DNA of 64,000 bases from the NCBI GenBank assembly GCA_030248225.1, contig JASANE010000610.1, positions 1 to 64,000 of the forward strand, given 5' to 3'. This stretch comes from Trileptium ribeirensis. Its lineage: Eukaryota > Nematoda > Enoplea > Enoplida > Thoracostomopsidae. Positions 32,401 to 44,972 of this stretch are shown here, one piece after another. The position numbers were made by a program, and so were the translations under genes. The notes below the pieces were generated by a model that was given only the letters and a program-made list of their open reading frames with translations, searched no databases and had not been told where the DNA came from. Numbering within the stretch: the stretch's first letter is position 1; each line of letters begins with the position of its first letter.

Positions 32401-35400
32401 TACATATTACGTTCGGATTGGATTTGCCCCCGTTTTAAATTTTTAGATTATGCTTAGCCGATATAGAGATATGCCCGAAAAACGGCAGTAATTTCTCAAT
32501 TTTCGAACTTATTTCGCTGAATTCTAAGCACTTTAATGGTTGAAACATTGTTTTATGGTCCATTGGAACACAGTCACCATAGTTTTTCGAGGTATCGTAA
32601 GTTTGTGCCTCCAGGTAAAGTTTGGCATCCCTATCTCGTGCACCAAGTACTTTATTGTGGGACTAAAATTTGCTAATTTTATGGGTTAACACTGCTGAGA
32701 TTTTCATACGAACTGAGGCAATCGCTCTTCCCTGTGTTATTTTCAGGTCTTACAGTTGCAAACTTGCTTATTTTCTGAAGCATAATTTATTTTGTTTGTT
32801 TGGAGAAATCAGAAAGTATTTGTATATGGTATAGCCTGATTCCAGGACGTGTTTCTGTTGCAATGTGAGTCCCTAAATAAAGTACGAAAACTTGGAATTC
32901 AATGAAACTGCGTGGACATGCATGACTACGCATGGCCTTAGTGAAAAAGCTGTTACAGGACTCGCAACGTCACTATGGTTTGGGATATATTACTTTTGAT
33001 TGATTTTACGTCAGTTGACATTGCTGGCTCCTTTGTAGTAAATGAGATCACAATAATTGTCCAATTCAAGAACCATTGTCGAAAGTAAATAGATTGGTTT
33101 TAATTTAATATTAGTGATATATGATTTATGTCCGGAATACCGTCACCCTCAAAATACAAATTATCTATATCTGATAAATGTGATATCTTAATAAAGTAAA
33201 TCCCCATCGATGCTTTGACACCTTACTTAATCTGTTTTCATATACACTTTGCTTTGTAAGGTAGATTTTCTAAAACAACCTTATATTCTTATTATCTAGA
33301 TTTATGTTTACTAAAACTTGTACAATTGATTTACCGGCCTGTTGAACTGATTATATGTATATAGAGTTAGCCTATAGCTAAGTAGTTATATATTTGCAGC
33401 ATAGATAAAGAAATCTTGTTTTGCCTCTAAGTATCTAAATTGTCGCAGGGGCCCACAAGGAGAGAATTTTTTTCTGGGTGGTGTCCGTTGGATTCTTTTC
33501 GGTTTTTCGAGGATGCTTCGTTTGGAAAAAGCTCCGTTCGCCGATTGTTCAATAAGAAAAATCTGTAGTCTCATGGTTATAAATGTGCTGATGGAATCTT
33601 GCTCAATATGATCTACCATGCCTTTTGGCCATATCTATTCTATTTTTCATAATTTCTGTACCTTGAGCTAAAATATTTTGCGATCTAGGAAATATTTGTT
33701 ACATTTGGCACAAGACGTCCTGAGAAATATATCGTAGTATCAACAGAAGGTTTGAAGCGCATTGTAACGTTGTATGATTCAAATAGTCAAAATTCATATG
33801 ATCCAAAATTTTATTTCTGGTTTAATTGAGGTGTTTAGACCCGACTCTGGAGTTTCAATATAGATGAATAGCTGACCCCTCATATTGGCTACCTTCCCCT
33901 CAAAAGTTTGACCCTTTAAATTTTTGATTCTTACCCCGAGACTCGTGCAATTTTAGCGAATTCTGGCATTTTTTGCCTATTTATGCCACATAATACATAA
34001 TACTAACGCATAAATGTATATAACACGACACATACCTGCAAATATATACATAATATATATACATACATAATACATTATTTTAATATATAATATATATATA
34101 TGTATTTAATATATAATTAATTAAATATTTGGTCCCCCATTGACTTTCTTTCTCTTTGCCTAAAACTTGGGATTAGGTCTAACCCCGACAATCCCCTGTT
34201 GCCAGGGGCCGCCGGAACCACTTTAGGCTTAATTTTGGGCAACCCCAGTTTCTGGTGTCTTTTTGGCTTAAAGTGGCTCTCTGGTACTTTCGTGAGCGCA
34301 ATTAATACTACAAAATTCCGCTTTGTACTGAATGAAGTAGTGTTCACTATAAAATGAAATAGTACGCACCCACTGTAAGTATATAAGTTATATACTGTGC
34401 AATTATACAGACTTAGTTGCTTAGTCGTTGACTTATTGTAAGTGACGCCGTAAATATATATCGATACATAATGAAAGAACCTCTTTGTTTACGCTTAAAC
34501 ACTCAATACGTCAACTGTAATAATGAATTGTAAAGTCTAGCATACAGGTTTTGAAGTTTAAATAAGGCTTTGGGTTTGTAGGATATGGTAGTAAATATCC
34601 TAATATCAGGTTAAATTTTGGCCGGATAGCCGGAATGGTAAACCATATCTCTGCCCAATACTAATTGAAATAGACGATTAGCGCAGAATAATTACGGTAC
34701 CTCCGTTTCCCCTCACAGTGTAAGTAACTTGCATATTGAATATCTAAATCTCACTCGCAAAATAGACTAAAAATTGTTAGGTTATATAAATAGTGTAAAC
34801 TATATAGGTTGCGTATATATACGTCAAAAACAAGGCGAACAGTTTCACCTGATTATTTCCAGTTGTTGTTTGATAATAATTTGCTGCAATGGATGCTGCA
34901 AATTATGTAGATAAGATTTTGCATTGCCACTTGACAAACAAGATTTAAAAAAATTTATTATACTATTATTATTATTATTATATACTTATATAATTATACG
35001 ATTTTCGGAGCGCTCAGATTAGTTTATTTGAACTGAATATTGAACATCATTGTTTCATCTATGACGACTTTCAAATATGAATTTGCTAATGATTAATAAT
35101 TAATGCCAAATTTGAGCCAGCGTCGGTAAGATTGATTTGCAACGTAAAATACGACCACCGATGATTAATTACTTTAACAAACTTGAATAAAATGTAATGG
35201 ATCCGTATAAAACTGGACAGCTTAAACTTAGGAAGGCCTCTTGCATAACTTAAGTAAAAATATTAGGGTTTTTGGTTTGTTTGTTTATTCATAGGATGAG
35301 AGCCTACAGCTTGATCAGTCATTCTGCATTGTTGTAGAGTCTAGGATTGCATTTCTGTATGTCACTGGTATATTCTTAATGTAGTACTATTATTGCTTTA

Positions 35401-35401
35401 G
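32400..35401 (+). other. CRTC intron 2 remainder, no gene seen
   Basis: AT-rich sequence with an AT/ATAC microsatellite-like tract at about 33990-34125. I find no exon, RNA gene or recognisable element apart from the copy at 31653-32400 just before it. Confidence 0.5.
33990..34125. repeat. AT-rich ATATAC/TATATA simple repeat tract
   Basis: A run of ATACATAATATATATACATACATA-type sequence and TATATATATATG-like stretches. Simple sequence without other features. Confidence 0.7.
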
Positions 35402-35750
35402 AGCAGTTGTGGCGGAAGTGGCGACGGATACGTCGTACCACATAATACCGGAAACACGGCTGCTGCAATGACCGCTGCAAGTCCCGTGTACAACTTCGGA
35501 GCGGTGGGACCGTCTGGTGTGGGAGCTAGCGCTAGTTTTTCACGGCCAAATGCTGGTGGAAGTGGTGGTGCTAGTCCAGGCGGCAGCGGAAGTTTTATTA
35601 TTGGCAGCAGTGGAATGGTATCTCCGATTGCTGGCTCTACAGTGTCATCTGGTAGTTGCATGACCGCTGTCGATGTGACTCAATTGCAACAACAGATTGT
35701 GAATACGCCGGCATTTCCGATACCTGCAAGTGGAATGAGTCCTACTACAG
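35402..35750 (+). CDS. CRTC: CRTC exon 3 (Gly/Ser-rich)
   Basis: Acceptor TTGCTTTAG|AGC and donor ACAG|GTTAGT enclose 349 bases (phase 0 to 1). The product is Gly/Ser/Ala-rich, with ASPVYNFGAVGPSG and ending FPIPASGMSPTTG. The final G pairs with GC at the start of exon 4 to make Gly, which supports the junction. The disordered composition fits the central regulatory part of a CRTC, but I cannot point to a conserved family motif in it. No other gene competes here. Confidence 0.68.
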
Positions 35751-36542
35751 GTTAGTAACGATAACTAATGAGCTATATGATCGAAGCCAAAAGCTGTTCT
35801 TTTGTATTTTTGAATTCAAAGCTGTTTCTCAAACAGCCTTTAGTTTAAGCCTTAAATCATTGCTAAATTAAGCGCCAGAAATGGCTGTCGCATTTCGAGC
35901 GTGCGAGCTATGCGCAATTAGCGCGCTCAATATTTCGAAACTATTTAAATTAATAAATTCTAGATCGAGTCTATAGTGAGCTTCAGTCATTTTTGGCGAG
36001 TACTGTATAATGTTTGATTCATTTGGACCCCGCGCACGAAAAATTTTATTGGTGTAAACGGATTATTAACACATCATCTTAAACTAAACCTTAAGATTGT
36101 TCCTTCTTGCACAAACTTTTGCCGCAACTGCGGATTGAGCATAAATCGTTTGGCGCCGATACTTGTACTCTGAACACTACAGTGTTTATGAGCGATCGAA
36201 TAAGAACACGCGGTCAAACGGACAACGCACGACCAACCCGGTACGTGGCCCGTAACGCAGCGCGTTCCGTGACAAATTTGACACTTTTGCGCAAATTTAT
36301 TAACAGTAACACTTGTGCCACTGTGGAGAATAATTCTATTGGTAAATTATTTCTGTTGAGAGACCTATTTGTTTGATTTAGCGCCAACGTTTCAGGGAGT
36401 ACAAATTTCCATAGAATAGATTTAAAACTGTTTTGGTTTTGGCGAGACGTTTTTAAGGCTATTAGGAGAAATACTGAGAACTAAATTTCGTTGCTATACA
36501 ACGGTGCAAGTCAGAACATTTCGACTTAGTAATTTACGTAAT

Positions 36543-37727
36543 TAAAATCGGACGAGCGGAGCATTCACTGAGTGCGATAGGAGGAGAAATCGTGAAAATT
36601 TCTATTTTTTTTGTCTGCTTCTGTCATTCATAACTCATCTACGGATTGATGAATTTCGGTAATTTTTTTATTCGATAGCAAAAGGGACGAGCATGTCCCC
36701 TTTAGTTGTACGCGAACAGCTCCGACCCCATCTGCGGGGTGAAAATGGAAAAATCTGGTTTTTAAATGTTCGTTAGCAAGTCTGGCCATTAGCAATTCTT
36801 CATGTTTCGCCGAGGTATTGCTTGTTTTTACCTTACAATGAGTGCCTATTAGTTTATCAAACACGTTGGATACGACGGTTTTGCTATCTAAAGTCCAGCT
36901 TAAATATATTATATATCTTCATGGGTTTTCAAAAGTTTTACGGTCGACGAATCAAATTTCTAAAATGTGCGTTTTCATGTGTCGGATTATATATTGCGTG
37001 CGGGGCATTAAGAATGGTCTTTACATAGGTATTTCTTAAAGCTGAATACAATGATTTGGTTATCTTGAATCTAGCATGTATATTTAAAACCTTTTCATGG
37101 GTTTAGGTCAATGAACTCTATTTCCAGAGTATACCCTCTCTTCTGTTATTTGGTTACGTATATATTGCGTAACGGTCATCAAGAATTATGTATATATATA
37201 GGTTTTCCGGTATTTTGAATACGATGGCTTGGTTATCTTGAGTCCAGCACGACTATCTTATGTTTTTTCAGACATTTTCATTCGGTTTAGGGTCAATGCA
37301 CTCGATCTCCATGTCTTTAGTAGTTTTGTACATGGCATCAAAAATAAATTATATAGACGTTTCTCGGTATGCGAAATACAGTGATTCGGTTATTTAGAGT
37401 TCAGCGGGTCTAGTGTCAATGAGCAACTTATTCAGAATATAGTCTGTCCTCTGTTCAAAATATATGGTTATGTACGGCGTACAGGTTATCAAGAATGGCC
37501 TATATAGGTTTGCCGGTAGGATGAATACGATGGTTTGGTTATCTACAGACTATCACAAATACTCGATGCGTTGTCAGTTGTTTTCTATGGGTTTAGGGTC
37601 GACAAGGTTCATTCAAAGTATTCAGGGTTCAAGAGATTTTAAGTTGGCATATACACCAAATACAGTCTGATAAAGGTGATTAAACCAATGATAACTTAAA
37701 AATGAAACCATTCTAGCTCCGTTTCAC
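36543..37727 (+). mobile_element. GAAACGGAGCGAGC-family element, copy 2, with tandem repeats
   Basis: Left end AAATCGGACGAGCGGAGC at 36545; right end GCTCCGTTTCAC at 37716-37727. After a head that resembles 39446-39560 and, inverted, 44870-44972, the element holds five tandem units starting near 36863, 37044, 37217, 37373 and 37521 (about 150-180 bases). Each has GAATACGATGGTTTGGTTATC and a GGGTTTAGGGTC block. The same satellite is inverted in the 43.8-kb element. No coding capacity. Confidence 0.65.
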
Positions 37728-37971
37728 CCTCGCTTGTCTAAACAATCTTGTCAGACTTTAAACTAAATGCTTAGTGTTACAGCAAAATGTTGTCTGATAT
37801 TTTGGTCGATGGAAAGAGGAAACATAATACCCAGTGTCGGTTTAAATGTTATGAGAATTCGTTAGCTTCTTATATTTGTGATAATGTGTCATTTTTGCCC
37901 GATTTTATTTTGACGATTTGATCAGTATGTCCGCAAATATTGTAACCGACCTTATGCTTTATTATTGTTAG

Positions 37972-38147
37972 GCGGCCCAATCCATGCCACTCGGGGTCGA
38001 AGTCCTGGTGGTAGCGCCGTTTACCACCACCATCCCTACCGTGGTCAGTCACCGGCTAGTGTCAGTGGAGGTCATTCGTCTAGTCAGGTGTCACCGTCCA
38101 CGTCGCCGCAACAGTTGGGTGGCACATGGACGCAAATGGAACAACAG
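37972..38147 (+). CDS. CRTC: CRTC exon 4 (Ser/Arg/His-rich)
   Basis: Acceptor TTATTGTTAG|GC and donor CAACAG|GTTGGC enclose 176 bases (phase 1 to 0). Entered with the G of exon 3, it reads GPIHATRGRSPGGSAVYHHH, PYRGQSPASVSGGHSSSQVS and ends QMEQQ. The RGRSP and YRGQSP segments resemble the basic, serine-rich region that precedes the SIK/AMPK site in CRTCs (inference). Phase agreement on both sides is the main evidence. Confidence 0.75.
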
Positions 38148-39445
38148 GTTGGCCGAGCCTATTAGTCGATATTTTGTTAAGATAATTTTACAAATTGCAT
38201 TAAGTAAATATTTTTGATAAAGAAGAGATACAAAGGGGCTTTGTTTAGACTAAAAATGTTGTACATTCAATATTGCACACAATGTATCCGGGGTGAATAT
38301 TATCGAAATCTGTACATTATAGATTGTGCAGTACTACATTTGTGTTTCCAAGCCCTAGCCATATTTGTGTTATCACTGCTAAAATTGCTGACTCCTTCAA
38401 ATATTTTTCTTCCTTCAGAAAAACGCACCCGTTTACACAAGAGATAATTAAAATTCTATTTGGTATTTAAAATTTAATGAAAACGAGTAAGAAGTAGATA
38501 AAAAATTACTAGCCTTAATCATGGTCGTATTCGCAACTTTTCTGAGGCAAATTATTATATGTTTTAGCATTTCATATTGAAAATACAGAATTTTGTCCTT
38601 TACATGAATTAAAGGGCGTGCCTGTTTAACTGTTTAATATTCCCCAGGCAAAGTTTAAGCGTTTGAACAAGCTATTTATAAAACAATTTCGTTATAACTA
38701 TACCTCACTCTAACTGTGCACTTTATCATACGCAATGCCCTGATTCTGTACAGTTACGCCGGGACAGGTATGAAATGGTTATGGCTTGATTTGCTCATGT
38801 GTAACTATAACATTGCGTCATTGTTTGATCACAAAATTGCGATTATTAATTCTTGGTCTGAATGGTTAGGTTTAGGAAACTTTGCAGTGTATACAGACTA
38901 TTGGATAGTACCACAGCTGCGGCCTTTCACTGTCGCGGTATTTCGTGGTTTTCCTTTTGCTCGTGCATTCAGGTTTTTTCAAAAATTCATATGGCTTCAC
39001 ATATATATCTGTCATACGAATTTTTAGGTATACTTAAACATTCTTGATTACTGCTTACGAAAGATTCTATATGCATGGACGTACTCCGCATCTATCTGAC
39101 TATAATCCTGAAAATGTAGGGGGAAAGGGAGGGACTTAGATATTGCATGAAGCGCGATAAGTTTGAGTACTGTTTTACCGTAAATAAATGTTGCATTTGT
39201 AAAATAAGTTTTAACAGGAACTTCGGTAGTCAGCCGAGATGATTTCGCTATGCTAAGACTCGAACCAAAACATAAATTCATACCAGTCGAGTACTCTGCT
39301 AGAGTTACAAGTTTCTAATATGTACGTCTAAATTTGGATGAAAGACAAAATCATTTTTCGATCAGAACTACACAAAATTTCGTAACAAGGTTATTATATG
39401 CATAATTTACTATCTCCAATCGTTGACTAATCTTGCGCTATTGAA

Positions 39446-40424
39446 ACGGAGCGAGCGAAGCGACCGGAATTTCCATCAATAATTTAGCTAGCGGCAAAAA
39501 TCGTAACAATTTCATCTTTTGTCCGTCTTTAGATATCACAACTCATCACGGGATGGATGGATCATCACAAAAAAATTTTATGTAATCACAAATTCAGGTC
39601 ACTTGTGCATTGTAATGGACGGCAAATCCGCCGACCACGTCTTCCGGGTGAAAATGGGCCCCATTTTTTAATTTGCTCATCTGGGTGCCTATAGGCTTCG
39701 CAGGTAAAAACAGAGACCATGAGCAGAATTCTCTGGCCGAGAGCTACAATATGGATGTTCTGCATTTTTGTCAGAGCTGCTTTTTTCGCGCTATGAGCCG
39801 AAGTTTAAAAACACCCCAAAAGTAAAAATTTCAAATTTTTTACAAAACAAGTTTTTTGGTGGTTGGGGTGAACCATGGGATTATAGGGTTATTTAACTTG
39901 TTAAACAAGTTAGTTTCATTGTTTTAACACCATATCGGCCTTGTTAGTATCTCTGCGAGACTGTGCCTGAGTAAAATTTGGTGTATAGATTTTCGCACAA
40001 AAACAGTCAATTTTGCCACTTTTTCTATATAGATTTATGTAGGTCAATCTAACGTTTCTATAAGTTTTCGAAGTTGCTAAATACATTGAAAGCAATTGTA
40101 TTTTCGTGCTATGCATCAAATAAGGCAAGTTTTAGGGTAAGGGCCCTACTACTTAAAGTTCACTCTTTAAATAATAATTTTTCTTAAAATGTGTGACTTG
40201 TGAATTTCAAATTTTTTGTCTTTTTGGTCATTCTAAGAAAAAATGAAGAGTTTGTCGGTTTTGATATATGATTAAAATTACCGTAGCATTGCCATTGAAG
40301 TATTTACTATGTACAATTGATATCATGGGACTTTAAGCGGGCTTAGGAACATGAATTTGGAACGAAAAAATGGTCAATAAGGGTAGAGTCGATCGCTTCG
40401 TCTCTTCTCGCTTTGCGAGTATCT
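39446..40424 (+). mobile_element. GAAACGGAGCGAGC-family element, copy 3
   Basis: Left end GAAACGGAGCGAGCGAAGCG at 39446. The right end at about 40387-40424 reads, in reverse complement, CGCAAAGCGAGA then GACGAAGCGATCG, an imperfect inverted match. The body matches 17860-18300 and 24240-24500 (inverted) and 21290-21700 (direct), so those are partial copies of the same element. Confidence 0.6.
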
Positions 40425-40703
40425 AGTATTATTTTTTAAATGTTTATCATTCTGTGAATTTTGAGAAGTTTCACTTTCTGCCACACATTCCAGAACGCAA
40501 CATTTCAGCGAGAATATAATTACATGAGCGGACCGATTCAAGCCGTTGGGGGTTTAAATCGATCGTGTAATCCATAAACAGTCCCAAACCGGGGAGGAGA
40601 ACTATACTGCTTTACCATTGGTGGAAAGCGAACAAGTTTGCGGTGTATCCACTGTGTCGAAACGAGATGGGGTCGCTAAAATAATACGGTGGGTGTATGA
40701 ATT

Positions 40704-40925
40704 CTGGATCGTGGTGCTTTGGTTAGAGCTCAGGTCTCAGTCATGAAGTCGCGCGTTCGACCCCTTTTATAATCTTGGGCAAGAGACAAAGGTCATTGTA
40801 CTCAGGGGTACCTATCTGTAAAATGGACATGAGCTAGCTCTGAAGGTAAATAACGTTTACTCTCGCTGAGATTGCCACGAAATGGTAAATTAGCACTCGC
40901 AGCCTACGTATAACTTCGGCACCTT
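40704..40925 (+). mobile_element. tRNA-derived SINE-like sequence with MIR-like tail
   Basis: The head reads GTGGTGCTTTGGTTAGAGCT (A-box-like) and, 30 bases on, GCGCGTTCGACCCC (B box) at 40751-40764. The body then contains TTGGGCAAGA and, near 40810-40830, CTATCTGTAAAATGGAC, which resembles the conserved end of MIR/L2-type SINEs and LINEs (CATCTGTAAAATGGG). Order and spacing fit a tRNA-derived SINE. No poly-A or flanking duplication was identified. Confidence 0.55.
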
Positions 40926-42490
40926 TAAAGAACCGGGGATAGTCATCACAAACCGTCGCGTCACATCACAAACCGTAACATCCTGAACCGCCGTAAGATC
41001 ACGTATGGTGGCATTCTCCTTCAACCACCACGGGAAGTCAGATGTAACAAGTAGTTTGGACATATTATTACTTAAACTTTTGTAGTTATTTGGTATATTT
41101 TACACGAAAACTAAATACATTTGGATCACGAAATGACCGCGTTAATGCATTCTCGTTCGCGTCGGGAGGAGAGGTAATAGATCTAGTGAGGTTAAAGCCG
41201 TAAAATCTCTGTCCAGAGATTTGTTCAGATACAAATTTGCCGAGGTTTTCAGATTTGAAAATATGGATCGAGCGCAGCTGTGTCGCCTCCTACCAATTTT
41301 TGCAACAATTCAAAATTTGTAGCTGCAAAATATACATACTTTGTAAATTTGTTGGGCTAACACCTGGTCAGTTTCAAATCGTTTTGGTTAAAAAATTAGG
41401 CTTTCGGAAAGTAAAAACAAAAAACACTTAGCAGTTAAGAGTTTGAGTCTGTTTAAAAATCAGCTAATGTTTTATATTATTGCGGATTCCACAAACGACG
41501 TGAATGAGAATTTATTTTGTCTCACATCACCGTAAAATGATAGTTTTGAATTTTCTTTTAACATATTCTCAACTGGATCGATAAAGAACTGGTCTGCCAT
41601 TGTGCTTAATCTGTGTAAACTATCTTAATAAAGTGGCTCTGTTAATATTTGATTTAAGAAAGTGGTTTTAGATTTTTAAGAATCATAAATATCGTTTTTA
41701 ATGTGAATAATTTTAGAAAAAATAAAGGTTTGAAAAGTTGGCTTTTTATTGTTTTATTGTAAAATATGTTTTCATTATGCGCTGACAACGTCGATTTTTT
41801 CAAAATTTATACTGTATAAGCAAGTTGTCTGCGTTGTAACACCTCAGTCTTAACCATTCATGAAATATAAAATAACCATATGGTTGGCCTACGAATCTTA
41901 CTACTGGTGGGAATCCACAGAAGGCTAGACAGTTAAAAGCCGTGTAGCTGCTTGTAACACACCCTGACAGCGCTACTTTAGCAAACCTGTATTCAGCATA
42001 TCAACAAACACATCTGTGTAACAATCACCTAAACACCCATCTTTTCATACTGGCAATGACTCAAAACATCCTGTGTGAAATTTTCAATGTGAAAAAGCTT
42101 CACAACACGTTGGCCTCAACTGTACAATGTCACCGAAGTTGGGAAAATATGCAGTCGAGATCTTTTGGACACACTACATTATTTTACCTCCAAAAAATTT
42201 ATTTCACGATCTGTATTTCAAAAATTATTACACCGAGTAGGACTAGGAGCAATGCTATTTTTTTTATTTTCACAGTAACGCTATACAGTACACTTGCAGG
42301 TTGAATTAGATTTGTGCTTTTGCGCTCTGTGCGTTGCCATCACTGTCATAGAATCCTTTGTTGCGTTAGATGCGCATTGACGGTTACCGTCATTTGCAGC
42401 TGTTAAGACTCTTGTTTTAGGCGTTGACTTCGTATTTTATTTTGAATGCACTGGGTGAACCTTTCTTGATTATGACCGATTACATTTTAG

Positions 42491-42665
42491 CCAGGCGTCG
42501 ACAACACTCACCGAGCATCAACAGGCAGTCAACACGCAACATTGCTGGTGCCACCGCAAGACGCTGCTGCGTGGCGCCGCACTCATTCGGATCCTTGCGT
42601 TCGTGCCAGCCTCACCGGTTCAGGAAGTCCCACCCGCCTTTCGTCGCCCAATCGCCAGGGCCAAG
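42491..42665 (+). CDS. CRTC: CRTC exon 5: SIK/AMPK phosphorylation site, 14-3-3 region
   Basis: Acceptor ACATTTTAG|CCA and donor CCAAG|GTACAT enclose 175 bases (phase 0 to 1). The product contains PPQDAAAWRRTHSDPCVRAS followed by LTGSGSPTRLSSPNRQGQ. WRRTHSDP matches the CRTC motif WRRTNSDSAL. The serine encoded at 42587-42589 corresponds to the main SIK/AMPK target (Ser171 of human CRTC2), which when phosphorylated binds 14-3-3 and holds the protein in the cytoplasm. Pro replaces the usual Ser after the Asp. This exon and exon 1 are the firmest identifications in the gene. Confidence 0.9.
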
Positions 42666-43206
42666 GTACATGATATATTATTTTTGGTGCAGTGTTTTTA
42701 TAATAATTAATGTCACATATAACCCATGAGACAACATTTGCAAAATGATGATTTCTATCACAAAACTGTCGGTGTTTATTATGATTTCCTATAAATTTTC
42801 ATTTTTAAACACACGTAATATATTTTGTATAGCGTATTTCTCTTTGTATTCAAACTCTATTGCTGTGCATTTGTTAGTGTACGAATTATTGTAAACTATG
42901 CATTTTTGAGCATATACTAAACAGAGTATCTATATGATAATGTAAACGAGTCATTCAGATTTATAGCTAATCATGCACAGTTGAAATGTTCAGCCGTGGC
43001 GTATCATATTTTATGGTATATTGTACACCGGTTGTGTATGCTACATACCTATGACATTGTAGAGGCTATCCTCAATAATCATGACGCTTGTCTGGTGCTA
43101 AGTAAACTGAATCACAAGTTTAGGATTTACATTAGCTAGCCATATTGTGGTTGTGTACAGTTTCTAATCAGTAAACGTATAACACACTATATCTTTGTTG
43201 TTAAAG

Positions 43207-43754
43207 GAAATATAAGCCCTAGTTCTGATATTGGTATGTTCAATATGAGTGGTTCCGGTTCCGGAGGATCGGGCGGCTCGGGCAGCGGTACCTGCGCTAA
43301 CTATTATAGTGGCGGCGCTGGCCTGCCGGCGGCAGCTGGAACTTATGCTGTTGGCCACGGCGGACCTAGCGGTTCCCACCACCAAACCCCATCATCGTCG
43401 CACCAAACACAGCACTTGCCGACGAACTTCCACCAACAACGTCATTCGGTTCAACTACCGGTGTCCGAGTTGTACCCTGGAAGTTGTGCACCACCTGGGT
43501 CATCGCACTTGGCAGGTGGTCCGCCGTACCATCACCACAGCGCGACGCCGTTGACACTTAAACAGTTACCGCCCGATTATATAGCAATGTCGATGAATAA
43601 AATGGCGACCGGTCAAAGTAGACTGCAGTACATGACACAACAATCACAACAACAACAACAATTTGTCTACGGGACTGCTACCGCCCTGCAACAACAGCCA
43701 CACCATCAGCCGTTGTATTCCAGCCAAAGCGTTAGCGGAGCTACTACTATTATG
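43207..43754 (+). CDS. CRTC: CRTC exon 6 (Gly/Ser, His, Gln-rich)
   Basis: Acceptor GTTAAAG|GA and donor ATTATG|GTTAGT enclose 548 bases (phase 1 to 0). Two bases complete the Gly codon begun in exon 5. The product starts NISPSSDIGMFNMSGSGSGG, has a GSHHQTPSSSHQTQH stretch, LPVSELYPGSCAPPG, YHHHSATPLTLKQLPPDYIA and a Q-rich end. Gln/His-rich disordered sequence is usual for the central part of CRTCs. The frame is open over its whole length, which is long for non-coding sequence here. Confidence 0.82.
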
Positions 43755-43799
43755 GTTAGTGTTACACTGCTAATAGGGTATTAGTATCTCGCATGTGAC

Positions 43800-44972
43800 A
43801 GTGAAACGGAGCAAGCCTGGTTTCATATTTAAGTTATTTCGTGTAATCGCCTGTAACAGGCTGTGTTTGACGTATATACCAACCTAAATCGCCTGAAAAT
43901 ACTGAACCCATTAAAAACCGAAAAACTCGTAACTAAAACAATCGATAACATCTGGCAACGCATCTACTATTTATGCTGGTCATTAATTTATTAACCAAAC
44001 TTTCGTATGCAGGGTACCAGAAACCCATATATAGACTATTCTTGTGTCCTGTACGCAATACTTAACCAAAGTAAACTCACGACAGACTATATTCTGAAAA
44101 TAAGATTCATTTTCCCTAAATTCATTAAAACCCGATGAAAATGCATCATCTATTCGCGCTGGTTTCTGTATAACCAAACTATTGTATTTAGCATACCGAA
44201 AAACCCATACAGATATTTCTTTTTGCCCTGTACGCAGTACGTAACTAAACAAGTGAAGGTAGCCTCTATTCTGGAAATCACGTTCAGTGATCCTAAACTC
44301 AATGAAAACCCATGAAAGGAAATGAAGCATGCACGTTGGACTCTACATCAAACAATTGCACTCAGTGTTCAGAAAAACATATGCATAGATCATTCTTTAT
44401 TCCCTGCCCGCAATACATAACAAAACAGATGAATACACACTACATTTTGGAAATTGGATTCGTCGACCTTAACACCTTTGAAACCTCAAGAAAAGGAATA
44501 ACATAGTCCAATTGAATTCTATATAGCAAAACCATCGTATCCAGCGTGCTTGGTAACCTAATAGTCAATCATAAGGCGGAACACACAGTAACATTCCAAA
44601 ATTTGAAAAATCGCTATATCTGGCAAATGGTCGACAAACCATATTCGGGCCCACAAAAAACGTGGTTAGCACAGTTGCAACTGATATTGCGCGATGGTTT
44701 CCATTTTTCGATGCGAAGTCTGTGTCGCGAGATATTGGCGAAGTATGGTCATATTTGGCAAAGAAGCCTTAAAGCTTTTTTTTTAATTTGAATGCGTTCC
44801 TAAAGAGCATATCGTCATCGGTTATGTTATCGAACAAAAAAATTTTATCGACATCCATCCATCCGAAGATGAGTTATGAATGACATGGATAGACAAAAAA
44901 GAAATTTTCACAATTTGCCCCTAGTGCCCTCAGTGGAAACGCTCGCACCGTTTCAATAATACAATCAACCTT
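43800..44972 (-). mobile_element. GAAACGGAGCGAGC-family element, copy 4, with ~176-bp tandem repeats
   Basis: Left end GTGAAACGGAGCAAGC at 43800; right end GCTCGCACCGTTTCAATA at about 44949-44966, its imperfect reverse complement. Four tandem units start near 43992, 44171, 44346 and 44522 (about 176 bases). These are the reverse complement of the 36.9-37.7 kb satellite. The right head (44810-44972) is the reverse complement of 36545-36660. It is therefore inverted relative to copy 2. No coding capacity. Confidence 0.65.

Larger units (their letters stand above)
38148..42490 (+). other. CRTC intron 4 (~4.3 kb)
   Basis: Contains the repeat element 39446-40424 and SINE-like sequence 40704-40925. 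In 38200-39440 and 40930-42490 I see no exon or recognisable element. Short open frames there are unsupported. Confidence 0.55.
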
